DNA from: Planctomycetaceae bacterium UBA4732
GTDB taxonomy: Bacteria > Planctomycetota > Planctomycetia > Gemmatales > Gemmataceae
Reading direction: 5' to 3'
DNA: 12,929 nucleotides
NCBI GenBank assembly: GCA_002404095.1
Contig: DHJA01000286.1
Location: forward strand, 20,405-33,333
The position numbers were made by a program, and so were the translations under genes. Shown here piece by piece: positions 6,427 through 12,929 of this stretch (the first letter of the stretch is position 1; every line of letters begins with the position of its first letter). The notes beneath the pieces were generated by a model that saw only the letters and a program-made list of their open reading frames with translations, ran no database searches and was not told the DNA's origin.

Positions 6427-7538
6427 TGCAGCGTTTGCACCTCCACGGACGTAACAGCCGGAAGATCGCGGACTATCGGAGTCCAGTTATCGCCGGCGTC
6501 GGCCGAAGCGTAAACTTGCCCGCCGCTGGTGCCGAAATAGACGCCGCACGAGTCGAGCGAATCAACCGCCATCGCGTCGCGTAGCACGTTGACGTAGCAG
6601 TTGCTTTGCGGCAGGCCGTTGGTGAGGGCTTCCCACTCGTTTCCACCCGTGCGGCTGCGGTAGACGCGCAGCTTGCCTTTGGGGGGATAATGCTCCGAGT
6701 CGCTCTTGATCGGCACGACGTAGATGGTCTCCGGCTCGTGCGTGTGAACGTCGATCACGAATCCGAAGTCGCTCGGCAAGTTGCCGCTGACCTCGCGCCA
6801 CGAGTCGCCGGCGTCGTCGCTGCGCATAACGTCCCAGTGCTTTTGCATAAACAGCACGTCCGGGCGCGACGGGTGCATGGCAATGCGGTGAACGCAATGG
6901 CCGACCTCGGCGTTCGGATCGGGGATATGATTGGACTTCAGCCCGCGATTAATCGGCTTCCATGTCTTACCGGCGTCGTCGGTGCGGAAGGCGCCGGCGG
7001 CCGAGATGGCGATGAACATCCGGCCGGGATCGCTTGGATCGAGAAGGATCGTGTGCAAACACATGCCGCCGGCGCCCGGGCACCAGTGCGAGCCTGAGTC
7101 GTGCCGGCGCAGCCCGGAGAGTTCCTGCCAAGACTTACCGCCGTCGGTCGAGCGGAACATAGCGGCGTCCTCAACGCCAGCGTACACGGTATCGGGATCG
7201 GTCAGCGACGGTTCGAGATGCCAGACGCGCTTGAACTCCCAGGGATGGGGCGTGCCGTCGTACCATTGATGCGTACCGGGGACGCCGTCGTACACGAACT
7301 TGTTATCCACAGGCGCCCACGTCTTACCGCCGTCGTCGGAGCGCTGGATTAGCTGCCCGAACCAGCTGCTGGACTGCGAGGCATAGAGCCGATTCGGATC
7401 TATGGGCGATCCTTTAAGGTGATAAATCTCCCAACCGCCGAAGTGAGGGCCGCTGACGTCCCATTTGTCGCGCTTGCCGTCCGCCGTCAGGACGAAGGCG
7501 CCCTTGCGCGTACCCACGAGAACCCGTACTCCGCTCAT
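6423..7538 (-). CDS. Cytosolic BNR/Asp-box repeat propeller protein
   Basis: The 371-aa product has no signal peptide: it begins [15 protein letters not shown]. It carries six Asp boxes, at about 67-74 (SDDGGKTW), 130-137 (STDGGKSW), 186-193 (TDDAGKTW), 240-247 (SDDAGDSW), 295-302 (SRTGGNEW) and 345-352 (SADAGDNW). These predict a single six- or seven-bladed beta-propeller. The conserved-looking stretch [17 protein letters not shown] (146-162) contains paired Cys and His that could sit at the propeller mouth. ATG 7538 is chosen over an upstream in-frame start at 7577 because AAGGAGG lies 5 nt upstream. The gene overlaps the next one, for a ubiquitin-like protein, by 4 nt. It belongs to the same repeat superfamily as the exported protein at 30-2630 but differs in length, location and partner. 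No enzymatic activity can be assigned. Confidence 0.93.
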   Translation of the reverse strand: MSGVRVLVGTRKGAFVLTADGKRDKWDVSGPHFGGWEIYHLKGSPIDPNRLYASQSSSWFGQLIQRSDDGGKTWAPVDNKFVYDGVPGTHQWYDGTPHPWEFKRVWHLEPSLTDPDTVYAGVEDAAMFRSTDGGKSWQELSGLRRHDSGSHWCPGAGGMCLHTILLDPSDPGRMFIAISAAGAFRTDDAGKTWKPINRGLKSNHIPDPNAEVGHCVHRIAMHPSRPDVLFMQKHWDVMRSDDAGDSWREVSGNLPSDFGFVIDVHTHEPETIYVVPIKSDSEHYPPKGKLRVYRSRTGGNEWEALTNGLPQSNCYVNVLRDAMAVDSLDSCGVYFGTSGGQVYASADAGDNWTPIVRDLPAVTSVEVQTLQ

Positions 7539-7639
7539 TGCTTCCTCCTTTTTTAGGGGGTGAAGTATGTCAGCCAAGCCGGTAACGCCTTAAATCCGGA
7601 ACCAAGTCGAAATGGGGATCGGTCATGATGCCTCATCCG

Positions 7640-7858
7640 TTACCGGGGGAATGCGGAGTCATTGAGTTCAAGAGTTTCCAATTCCTGCCAATTGGCTTCA
7701 AACTCCACATTCCCGGAAGCGACTTTCAACTCACGCAGCCGGCTGAGCCGCAAAAACTCCCTCGCGGCCGTGATGACCGCCTCGGCATCGTTGTCGAGCC
7801 GAGTCAGCTGTTTCAACGCCGCGATTTCCGGGGCGGACATTTCAATGGTAATGCTCAT
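7640..7858 (-). CDS. Small antitoxin-like protein without an adjacent toxin
   Basis: The 72-aa product starts MSITIEMSAPEIAALKQLT, a short strand followed by a helix. It continues DNDAEAVITAAREFLRLSRL, which matches the second helix of ribbon-helix-helix proteins, where an 'AV..A.REFLRL' pattern is common. The C-terminal 25 residues are acidic (ELETLELNDS) and may be the toxin-neutralising tail. The ATG at 7858 has GGAAG seven bases upstream. No PIN or RelE gene lies downstream; the 101-nt gap to the BNR gene is empty. The nucleotidyltransferase gene ends 66 nt upstream on the same strand, so shared transcription is possible. An orphan antitoxin or a free-standing regulator is the best guess. 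Confidence 0.7.
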   Translation of the reverse strand: MSITIEMSAPEIAALKQLTRLDNDAEAVITAAREFLRLSRLRELKVASGNVEFEANWQELETLELNDSAFPR

Positions 7859-7924
7859 TTTTTTCTTCCTGCTGAGTGTCTGAGATACTCGCCGGCGAAC
7901 ACCTCGCTTACAATCTCTGTTCAG

Positions 7925-8521
7925 CTAATCCTCTTCAAGACGGACCAGACAGGCGAGCGCGTTCTCGAGCCAGGCCGTGCGACCCTCTTCGCCCGCCGCG
8001 ACGCCCGACCATTCTTGCCGGATGAGGCCTACATCGAGATCGTCACGGTTTGCTATCAACAGCGTCTCTACGTCCGCCTGATCCTGTGGCCGGAACGCCA
8101 CCATCTTCGTCAGAATAAGACCCTCGGCCGTGGCGACGCGGATCAGATGGCCTTCCGTCCACGTCAGGGAGGAAGCATCGGCAAGCGTTCGCGCATAAAG
8201 CGGCAGAACGGGCTTCAGCCAGTCGATCCGCACGGACCCGAATCGAAACGCGGTCATGTGATCGCGCACAAATTCGCTAATAACCTTGTCCCTGTCAAGT
8301 AGAAAGCCGATTCGGGCCAATTCGTCCAATAGCCGCGGCAGCGCCAGCTGCGGCACGTCAAGCAATACGTCCACGTCTTGGGTGAAGCGGGGCCGGCCGC
8401 GCAGCGCAACCGCCAGCCCTCCCACCAAGGCATAACGGGTCGCTTGCGCTGCGAACGTATCGGCGAGGAGTTCGACGGCGCGAATTAACTCATTTTCCAG
8501 AAGGTCGTGTTCAGCCGGCAT
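7925..8521 (-). CDS. Nucleotidyltransferase-fold protein (AbiEii/MNT-like, putative toxin)
   Basis: The 198-aa product shows the minimal nucleotidyltransferase core: ALVGGLAVAL (31-40) with the GG motif, then RPRFTQDVDVLL holding the metal-binding pair Asp49-x-Asp51, and a third carboxylate Asp100 in SVRIDWL. Later, TAEGLILTKMVAFRPQDQADVE is typical of AbiEii-type and related proteins. All three acidic residues are present, so it is probably active and may transfer nucleotides to a protein or tRNA. ATG 8521 overlaps the stop of the small upstream gene by 11 nt. A TTG at 8530, four bases after AAGGAG, is an alternative start adding three residues. Pairing with that gene suggests a two-gene toxin/antitoxin-like module. 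Confidence 0.85.
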   Translation of the reverse strand: MPAEHDLLENELIRAVELLADTFAAQATRYALVGGLAVALRGRPRFTQDVDVLLDVPQLALPRLLDELARIGFLLDRDKVISEFVRDHMTAFRFGSVRIDWLKPVLPLYARTLADASSLTWTEGHLIRVATAEGLILTKMVAFRPQDQADVETLLIANRDDLDVGLIRQEWSGVAAGEEGRTAWLENALACLVRLEED

Positions 8522-8744
8522 GGCGAGCAAGGAACTCCTTCACGGCTTGGTGCGCGCGGTTCTCCTGTTCCAAAGTGTATTCCCGCAGGAACGCCGCCTT
8601 CGGCGACTGGCGCATTATCAGCGCGCCGGCCGCGAGCATTCCGCGGATCGAGCGCAGGCGATTCTCCGGCGACAGCGCCCGGAAGCGCGCCGCCTCCTCG
8701 ATGATGACCTCCGCGTCGCTGGGGAACTTGATCGGCAAGTTCAT
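8511..8744 (-). CDS. Small partner of the nucleotidyltransferase, putative antitoxin
   Basis: The 77-aa product (MNLPIKFPSDAEVIIEEAAR at the start) is predicted mostly helical, without membrane segments. It contains FRALSPENRLRSIRGMLAAG and a charged second half, EYTLEQENRAHQAVKEFLARH. ATG 8744 is preferred to in-frame ATG 8750 because GGAAGGG lies 6 nt upstream of it and only 0-1 nt from the other. The 11-nt overlap with the nucleotidyltransferase start (or 20 nt if the TTG at 8530 is used) implies translational coupling. From memory, short proteins beginning this way precede nucleotidyltransferase genes in planctomycetes. The antitoxin role is inferred from position only. Confidence 0.75.
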   Translation of the reverse strand: MNLPIKFPSDAEVIIEEAARFRALSPENRLRSIRGMLAAGALIMRQSPKAAFLREYTLEQENRAHQAVKEFLARHAG

Positions 8745-8794
8745 GTTCATCCCTTCCAACTCGGGGGTCTGCTGGCATTTTCAGATCGATAAAA

Positions 8795-9001
8795 TCAAAC
8801 TTCCACGTATTCGCATTCCGTCGAGGGGTCTGGAATGGGCAAGTCATCTTCGCGCATCCCCTCCAAGTGCAGAGAGACCGCCTGGGCGATCAGCTTCTTG
8901 GCCTCCGCAGCGGATTTCGCTACAGCCACGCAGCCCGGCAGATCGGGGACATAGGCGCCGAAGCTCGTCGGGCCTTTTTCGATTACTATGGCGTAACGCA
9001 T
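8795..9001 (-). CDS. hicB: HicB-family antitoxin
   Basis: The 68-aa product (MRYAIVIEKGPTSFGAYVPD at the start) carries the HicB core. It has a strand, then YVPDLPGCVAVAKSAAEAKK, then IAQAVSLHLEGMREDDLPIP, the partial RNase H-like fold that binds HicA. It lacks an added C-terminal DNA-binding domain, so it is the short form. ATG 9001 is preferred to a TTG at 9004: it overlaps the HicA stop by one base (TGATG) and GGAGGAAG lies about 5 nt upstream. As antitoxin it blocks the adjacent mRNA interferase and probably represses the operon. Here the toxin gene comes first, the common hicAB order. Confidence 0.9.
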   Translation of the reverse strand: MRYAIVIEKGPTSFGAYVPDLPGCVAVAKSAAEAKKLIAQAVSLHLEGMREDDLPIPDPSTECEYVEV

Positions 9002-9195
9002 CAATCTTCCTCCGGCAATTGGGACTGTTTCCAGATACTTTTAAGAGTTTTGATCGGCACATCCACATTTAACTGGCCCGCCACCGTAACGCGCCCTCTC
9101 TTGGCGCCATGCTTGAATTGGCGATGACCGCTTTTCGACCGGATGCGATACCAGCCGTCGGCCTCCAAGCGTTTGATGACGTCGCGAACCTTCAT
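9001..9195 (-). CDS. hicA: HicA-family mRNA interferase toxin
   Basis: The 64-aa product has the double-stranded RNA-binding-like HicA fold: VRDVIKRLEADGWYRIR, then KSGHRQFKH with the catalytic His24, then GRVTVAGQLNVDVPIKTLKS IWKQ. Length and motif order match the family, and the key His is present, so it is probably functional. Its known role is ribosome-independent mRNA cleavage when freed from HicB. The Shine-Dalgarno is poor. The start ATG overlaps the stop of the preceding short ORF (ATGA, 9192-9195), so toxin translation may depend on that ORF. Confidence 0.9.
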   Translation of the reverse strand: MKVRDVIKRLEADGWYRIRSKSGHRQFKHGAKRGRVTVAGQLNVDVPIKTLKSIWKQSQLPEED

Positions 9196-9407
9196 ACCGT
9201 TACCATACAGGACAAAACGGCCATAATCCGTGTTTCCAAGAAAGTCGGCTTGCCATGACAGATTTCCGCATCAGCCGTCACCGCGGGCGTGTAATAAAGA
9301 TTACCGGCGCCCAGGCGGAGCCGTTTGCCTGGACCGGTCAGCCGCCAAAGTGCAACGGCCATTCCTACGGCAATTGCGCTACCGACCAGGATCAGAAAAA
9401 TTGTCAT
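9192..9407 (-). CDS. Chimeric short ORF: membrane segment joined to a DUF433 remnant
   Basis: The product is 71 aa from ATG 9407, which has GAGGG seven bases upstream. Residues 1-21 (TIFLILVGSAIAVGMAVALW) form a likely transmembrane helix and 22-44 are basic. Residues 45-63 are DAEICHGKPTFLETRIMAV, the signature start of DUF433 antitoxins, after which homology ends and eight unrelated residues lead to the stop. The remnant copies part of the intact DUF433 gene at 12096-12359, with 44 of 48 bases identical. The stop overlaps the hicA start by 4 nt. It may be a fortuitous open frame over debris, or a real leader peptide coupling translation into hicA. Confidence 0.45.
   Translation of the reverse strand: MTIFLILVGSAIAVGMAVALWRLTGPGKRLRLGAGNLYYTPAVTADAEICHGKPTFLETRIMAVLSCMVTV
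9221..9268 (-). repeat. DUF433 gene fragment, partial duplicate of 12263-12310
   Basis: Bases 9221-9268 match 12263-12310 at 44 of 48 positions, with an unbroken 29-nt identity at 9240-9268. The same reading frame is kept (EICHGKPTF is common to both). The copy covers only the first quarter of the domain. The mismatches suggest separate homologues or an old duplication, not a recent copy. Confidence 0.8.
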
Positions 9408-9625
9408 GTCGCGCCCTCTAGAGCCGCGCTCAGCCCAATGTCTTGAACACGCACCACGTTGAGAAAGGACCGCCTCTTTCCCCTGTAGCATACTTGAAGA
9501 CGGAAGCGGAAAGAGGATCAAGATCACGCCGCGCCGCCAGCGGGTTTCCGCGAGTCGAAAAAACCGTCGGTCTCGGCGTCCGAAAACGGCCAGGCTTGCC
9601 GCCGCCTGGGCCGTATTATGTCATC

Positions 9626-11066
<1,441 letters not shown>

Positions 11067-11092
<26 letters not shown>

Positions 11093-11573
11093 TACGACGT
11101 ATTTCAGCCTGTTTCCCAGCCCCATCGGCGACCTGCTGCTCGTCTCGGACGGGGAGGCTCTGACCGGTCTCCACATGGCCGGCGGCGAGGCGGCCGGCCC
11201 GGACGGGCTCCGCGACGACAGGCCGTTCCGGGATGTGCGGGCGCAACTGACGGAGTACCTGGCCGGCGAACGGCGGACGTTCGACTTCCCGTTACGGCCG
11301 GTGGGGACGCTCTTCCAGCGGAGAGTCTGGGACGAACTGTGCCGCATCCCGTTCGGCGAGACGATCAGTTACGCCGAACTGGCCCGGCGGGTCGGTCAAG
11401 CGGGCGCGGCGCGGGCGGTCGGTTCGGCCAACGGGAGAAACCCGATCGGCCTAATCATTCCCTGCCACCGCGTCATCGCGGCTGACGGCGGCCTGGGCGG
11501 CTACGGCGGCGGCCTCGACCGCAAGCGCTGGCTGCTGGGGCACGAAGCCGAGGCCGCGGGCCGAGTGATTTAG
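11067..11573 (+). CDS. ogt: Methylated-DNA--[protein]-cysteine S-methyltransferase
   Basis: The 168-aa product transfers the alkyl group from O6-alkylguanine or O4-alkylthymine to its own cysteine in a suicide reaction. The active site is IIPCHRVI with Cys133. The DNA-binding helix-turn-helix includes SYAELARRVG (Tyr102) and the arginine finger Arg116 in ARAVGSANGRNP. GGLGGYGGGLDRKRWLLGHE closes the substrate pocket. Residues 1-75 form the usual N-terminal domain. ATG 11067 has GGGAGAG 8 nt upstream and overlaps the end of the glycosylase gene by 26 nt, so the two are one operon. An upstream in-frame start at 11034 is less likely. Together they split the job of Ada: sensing plus glycosylase in one chain, methyltransferase in the other. 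Confidence 0.95.
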
Positions 11574-11712
11574 CTGCACCGTTAGGTTAAATAACCGATT
11601 GGTATAATACAGTCTGGACCGGCCCCTGTTAAGGGTTCCTTTTGCGAAATGACATCGGCGGGGGCGTTTCGATTGAGGCGTCCGATTTCAAGGTATTTGA
11701 TCCGTTTCCGCG

Positions 11713-12099
11713 TCACTTCCACGAGAGGCGGCCTTCTTGCTCCTCATGGATGCGCCAAACAGTCAGTCCCGCTGGAAAGGCTCGAAAGACTCGGCCCATC
11801 CGCTTAGCTTTGGAGTTTAACGCCTGATGTCGTAAGAACCGCCGAACAGTCTCGGCGATCCTCTCTTCCTCGACATCCAGATAAACCAGACAATACGCTC
11901 CATGACACAAGCGCCGATCATAGAAATCCGCATCGAGCGTGAAAAATGTCAGCCGATCTGACTGATGCAATAGAGAAATTATCTCATCGTCTTTCATCCC
12001 TTTCCGCCCCGCGTCATGGCCGATCTGCCGGACGGGGACGCGCCTGCTCCGCAGCATACGTCGTTGACTCTCGAGGACGTTTTCATCCAAGAGGTTCAT
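11713..12099 (-). CDS. DUF5615-family PIN-like protein, putative toxin
   Basis: The 128-aa product has the PIN/Mut7-C-like layout: MNLLDENV with Asp5/Glu6, GRKGMKDDEII with Asp37/Asp38, and LTFFTLDADFYDRR with Asp56/Asp58. This is the acidic set expected to bind metal for RNA cleavage. Strand YCLVYLDVEEERIAETVRRF and a longer C-terminal part follow. The C-terminal ~35 residues, GRVFRAFPAGLTVWRIHEEQ, exceed the shortest family members. The ATG overlaps the DUF433 stop by ATGA (12096-12099). Pairing of DUF5615 with DUF433 is a recurrent, predicted toxin/antitoxin arrangement; activity here is inferred. Confidence 0.85.
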   Translation of the reverse strand: MNLLDENVLESQRRMLRSRRVPVRQIGHDAGRKGMKDDEIISLLHQSDRLTFFTLDADFYDRRLCHGAYCLVYLDVEEERIAETVRRFLRHQALNSKAKRMGRVFRAFPAGLTVWRIHEEQEGRLSWK

Positions 12100-12359
12100 G
12101 CCGGCAGAGGCTCCTGGGCGTACTCCGTCGCATGATCCTCGAAAATGCGCTGGGCAAGCTCGACCGCTTCGGCAATTGCATCCTTAGTAACGGCGCCCCG
12201 CCACTCGGCGGTGATCGCGTCCCAAGGCGTTCCCTTGGCAACTTGCTTTAGCACCTGCACCACCATGATCCGTGTACCCAGGAAAGTCGGCTTGCCATGA
12301 CAGATTTCCGGATCGGCGACAATGTGGCGCCCCAGGAGCTTTCTTCGTGTTCTTGGCAT
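12096..12359 (-). CDS. DUF433-family protein, putative antitoxin of the DUF5615 toxin
   Basis: The 87-aa product carries the DUF433 signature IVADPEICHGKPTFLGTRIM at about 13-32. A helical C-terminal part follows (VLKQVAKGTPWDAITAEW, then KDAIAEAVELAQRIFEDH), the helix-turn-helix-like half thought to bind DNA. The first 12 residues (MPRTRRKLLGRH) are basic and unusual for the family, which normally starts a few residues before the signature. The open frame continues upstream for 20 codons into the decayed gene at 12360-12526, so the N-terminus may derive partly from the junction. The Shine-Dalgarno is weak (GAG then ATAAG). It overlaps the toxin gene by 4 nt. Confidence 0.88.
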   Translation of the reverse strand: MPRTRRKLLGRHIVADPEICHGKPTFLGTRIMVVQVLKQVAKGTPWDAITAEWRGAVTKDAIAEAVELAQRIFEDHATEYAQEPLPA

Positions 12360-12526
12360 GTTCTTATCTCGTGCCCCGGTAAACGCTTCAGGCGCAATCT
12401 TCTGGAAGTGTACAAGTGCTTATGGTTCGAGTCGATCCGCTCGTTGAAACGCCGTATAAGTTGGTCATCCTCTGGTAGGACGAAATCCGGGCCGGTGGGT
12501 AGACGACGCCAGGGGTTTTCACACAC
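12360..12526 (-). pseudogene. Truncated, frameshifted N-terminal remnant of an unidentified gene
   Basis: From GTG 12526 (AGAGGTG with 4-5 nt spacing) 40 codons read as good protein: CENPWRRLPTGPDFVLPED, then DQLIRRFNERIDSN. The frame then breaks near 12405-12407. In the shifted frame the text continues KIAPEAFTGARDKN up to the ATG of the DUF433 gene at 12359. The two parts join to a plausible protein start ending in a PExFxG phrase. From memory it resembles N-termini of uncharacterised, uracil-DNA-glycosylase-like proteins, but that identification is weak. Everything after about 55 residues is missing, replaced by the DUF433 gene. It overlaps the upstream antitoxin stop by 8 nt. Confidence 0.45.
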
Positions 12527-12779
12527 TTTTCACCTCTTTACAAGGCGCTGCCGTCGCCAAATGGAGGTGGTCGCGGCTTAGGCGATCTCCGCACGAGTCG
12601 AACGTCGATTTTTGCCTAAGCTGTTCCAAGTCGGCCCAGGCTTGCCGCCGACGGGATTCATCGGCGTCCTCGCTCATGGGTTCCACCACCAAGCGGACGC
12701 GCGTACTCTCAGAAAGCCCCGGCAGTTGGTCGGGCTTGAATACGCCGTCCGCGAACGTCGCCGCGATTACCTGGATCAT
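12519..12779 (-). CDS. DUF104/AF2212-like antitoxin, orphan
   Basis: The 86-aa product opens with a beta-hairpin: VIAATFADGVFKPDQLPGLS then TRVRLVVEPM. This is the characteristic N-terminus of AF2212/DUF104-type antitoxins, which usually precede a PIN-domain VapC. A linker (SEDADESRRRQAWADLEQLR) and the tail DSCGDRLSRDHLH follow. The last 13 residues (LATAAPCKEVKSV) look like read-through into foreign sequence. ATG 12779 has AGGTG five bases upstream. No PIN gene follows; the next sequence is a decayed gene. A good promoter lies at 12810-12837. Confidence 0.75.
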   Translation of the reverse strand: MIQVIAATFADGVFKPDQLPGLSESTRVRLVVEPMSEDADESRRRQAWADLEQLRQKSTFDSCGDRLSRDHLHLATAAPCKEVKSV

Positions 12780-12809
12780 CGGTGCACCTATTTGATAGAC
12801 ACTCTCTTA

Positions 12810-12837
12810 ATTATAATCGTTACGGAGTCTGACACAA
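12810..12837 (-). promoter_or_regulatory. Sigma70-type promoter for the orphan antitoxin gene
   Basis: Reading the minus strand, a consensus TATAAT (complement of 12810-12815) is preceded by a 16-nt spacer and TTGTGT (complement of 12832-12837). Transcription would start near 12803, giving a 5' leader of about 25 nt with the Shine-Dalgarno AGGTG before ATG 12779. The -35 matches only at TTG. It could also drive the DUF433/DUF5615 pair downstream. Confidence 0.55.
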
Positions 12838-12929
12838 GCATTAGGCTCCGGTACTCGGCGGAGAAAAGGCGTCAGGAATGCTCTGTAGAAAAGCTGCGAT
12901 GTTGAGGGTGGCACGCTCTGAGGTAGTCC

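Noticed and set aside
11585..11608. GGTTA-AA-TAACC palindrome followed by a plus-strand TATAAT
   Set aside because: No acceptable -35 at 16-18 nt and no plus-strand gene downstream, so neither a promoter nor an operator can be supported.
11622..11645. CCCT-GTTA-AGGG hairpin with a T-rich tail after ogt
   Set aside because: A 4-bp stem is too weak to call a terminator.
12248..12526. 92-aa minus-strand gene covering the start of DUF433
   Set aside because: Only the first 40 residues look like protein; the rest is the DUF433 gene read out of frame, so it was called a truncated remnant instead.

Overview
The window looks like a chromosomal accessory region of a high-GC, Gram-negative-type bacterium, most likely a planctomycete. 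This is inferred from gene content: a large exported BNR/Asp-box propeller, many small stand-alone antitoxin-like genes, a DUF433/DUF5615 pair, an Ada-AlkA fusion and intergenic perfect palindromes. No rRNA or other taxonomic marker is present, so the assignment is an inference.

Layout: (1) 30-2901, minus strand: an 866-aa exported BNR-repeat protein, preceded by a 62-aa putative secreted peptide. (2) 2902-3719: a 432-nt gap holding a possible plus-strand promoter and a foldable leader with two mutually exclusive stems, then a 77-aa unknown protein, then a 15-bp inverted repeat. (3) 3720-5550, plus strand: an MFS transporter and a small ribbon-helix-helix-like protein, followed by a terminator-like hairpin. 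(4) 5660-7538, minus strand: a two-helix channel-fold membrane protein without a K+ filter, a 31-bp perfect palindrome, and a translationally coupled pair of a cytosolic BNR propeller and a MoaD/ThiS-type ubiquitin-like protein ending in Gly-Gly. (5) 7640-9407, minus strand: a toxin/antitoxin-like island with a lone antitoxin-like gene, a nucleotidyltransferase with a small partner, HicB/HicA, and a short ORF made of a membrane segment joined to a DUF433 remnant. (6) 9626-11573, plus strand: an alkylation-repair operon, Ada-AlkA glycosylase overlapping an Ogt methyltransferase. (7) 11713-12779, minus strand: a DUF5615 PIN-like toxin and DUF433 antitoxin, a frameshifted gene remnant, and a DUF104-like antitoxin behind a good sigma70-type promoter.

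The repair operon forms one pathway: the glycosylase removes N-alkylated bases, and Ogt repairs O6-alkylguanine directly. The toxin/antitoxin parts form two complete pairs (HicAB, DUF433/DUF5615), one plausible pair (nucleotidyltransferase plus small partner), and several orphans and fragments, which suggests repeated insertion and decay. The most unusual functional unit is the BNR propeller/ubiquitin-like gene pair. It has an ATGA overlap and no E1-like, protease or molybdopterin gene in the window. The most unusual non-coding element is the 3191-3297 switch-like structure.
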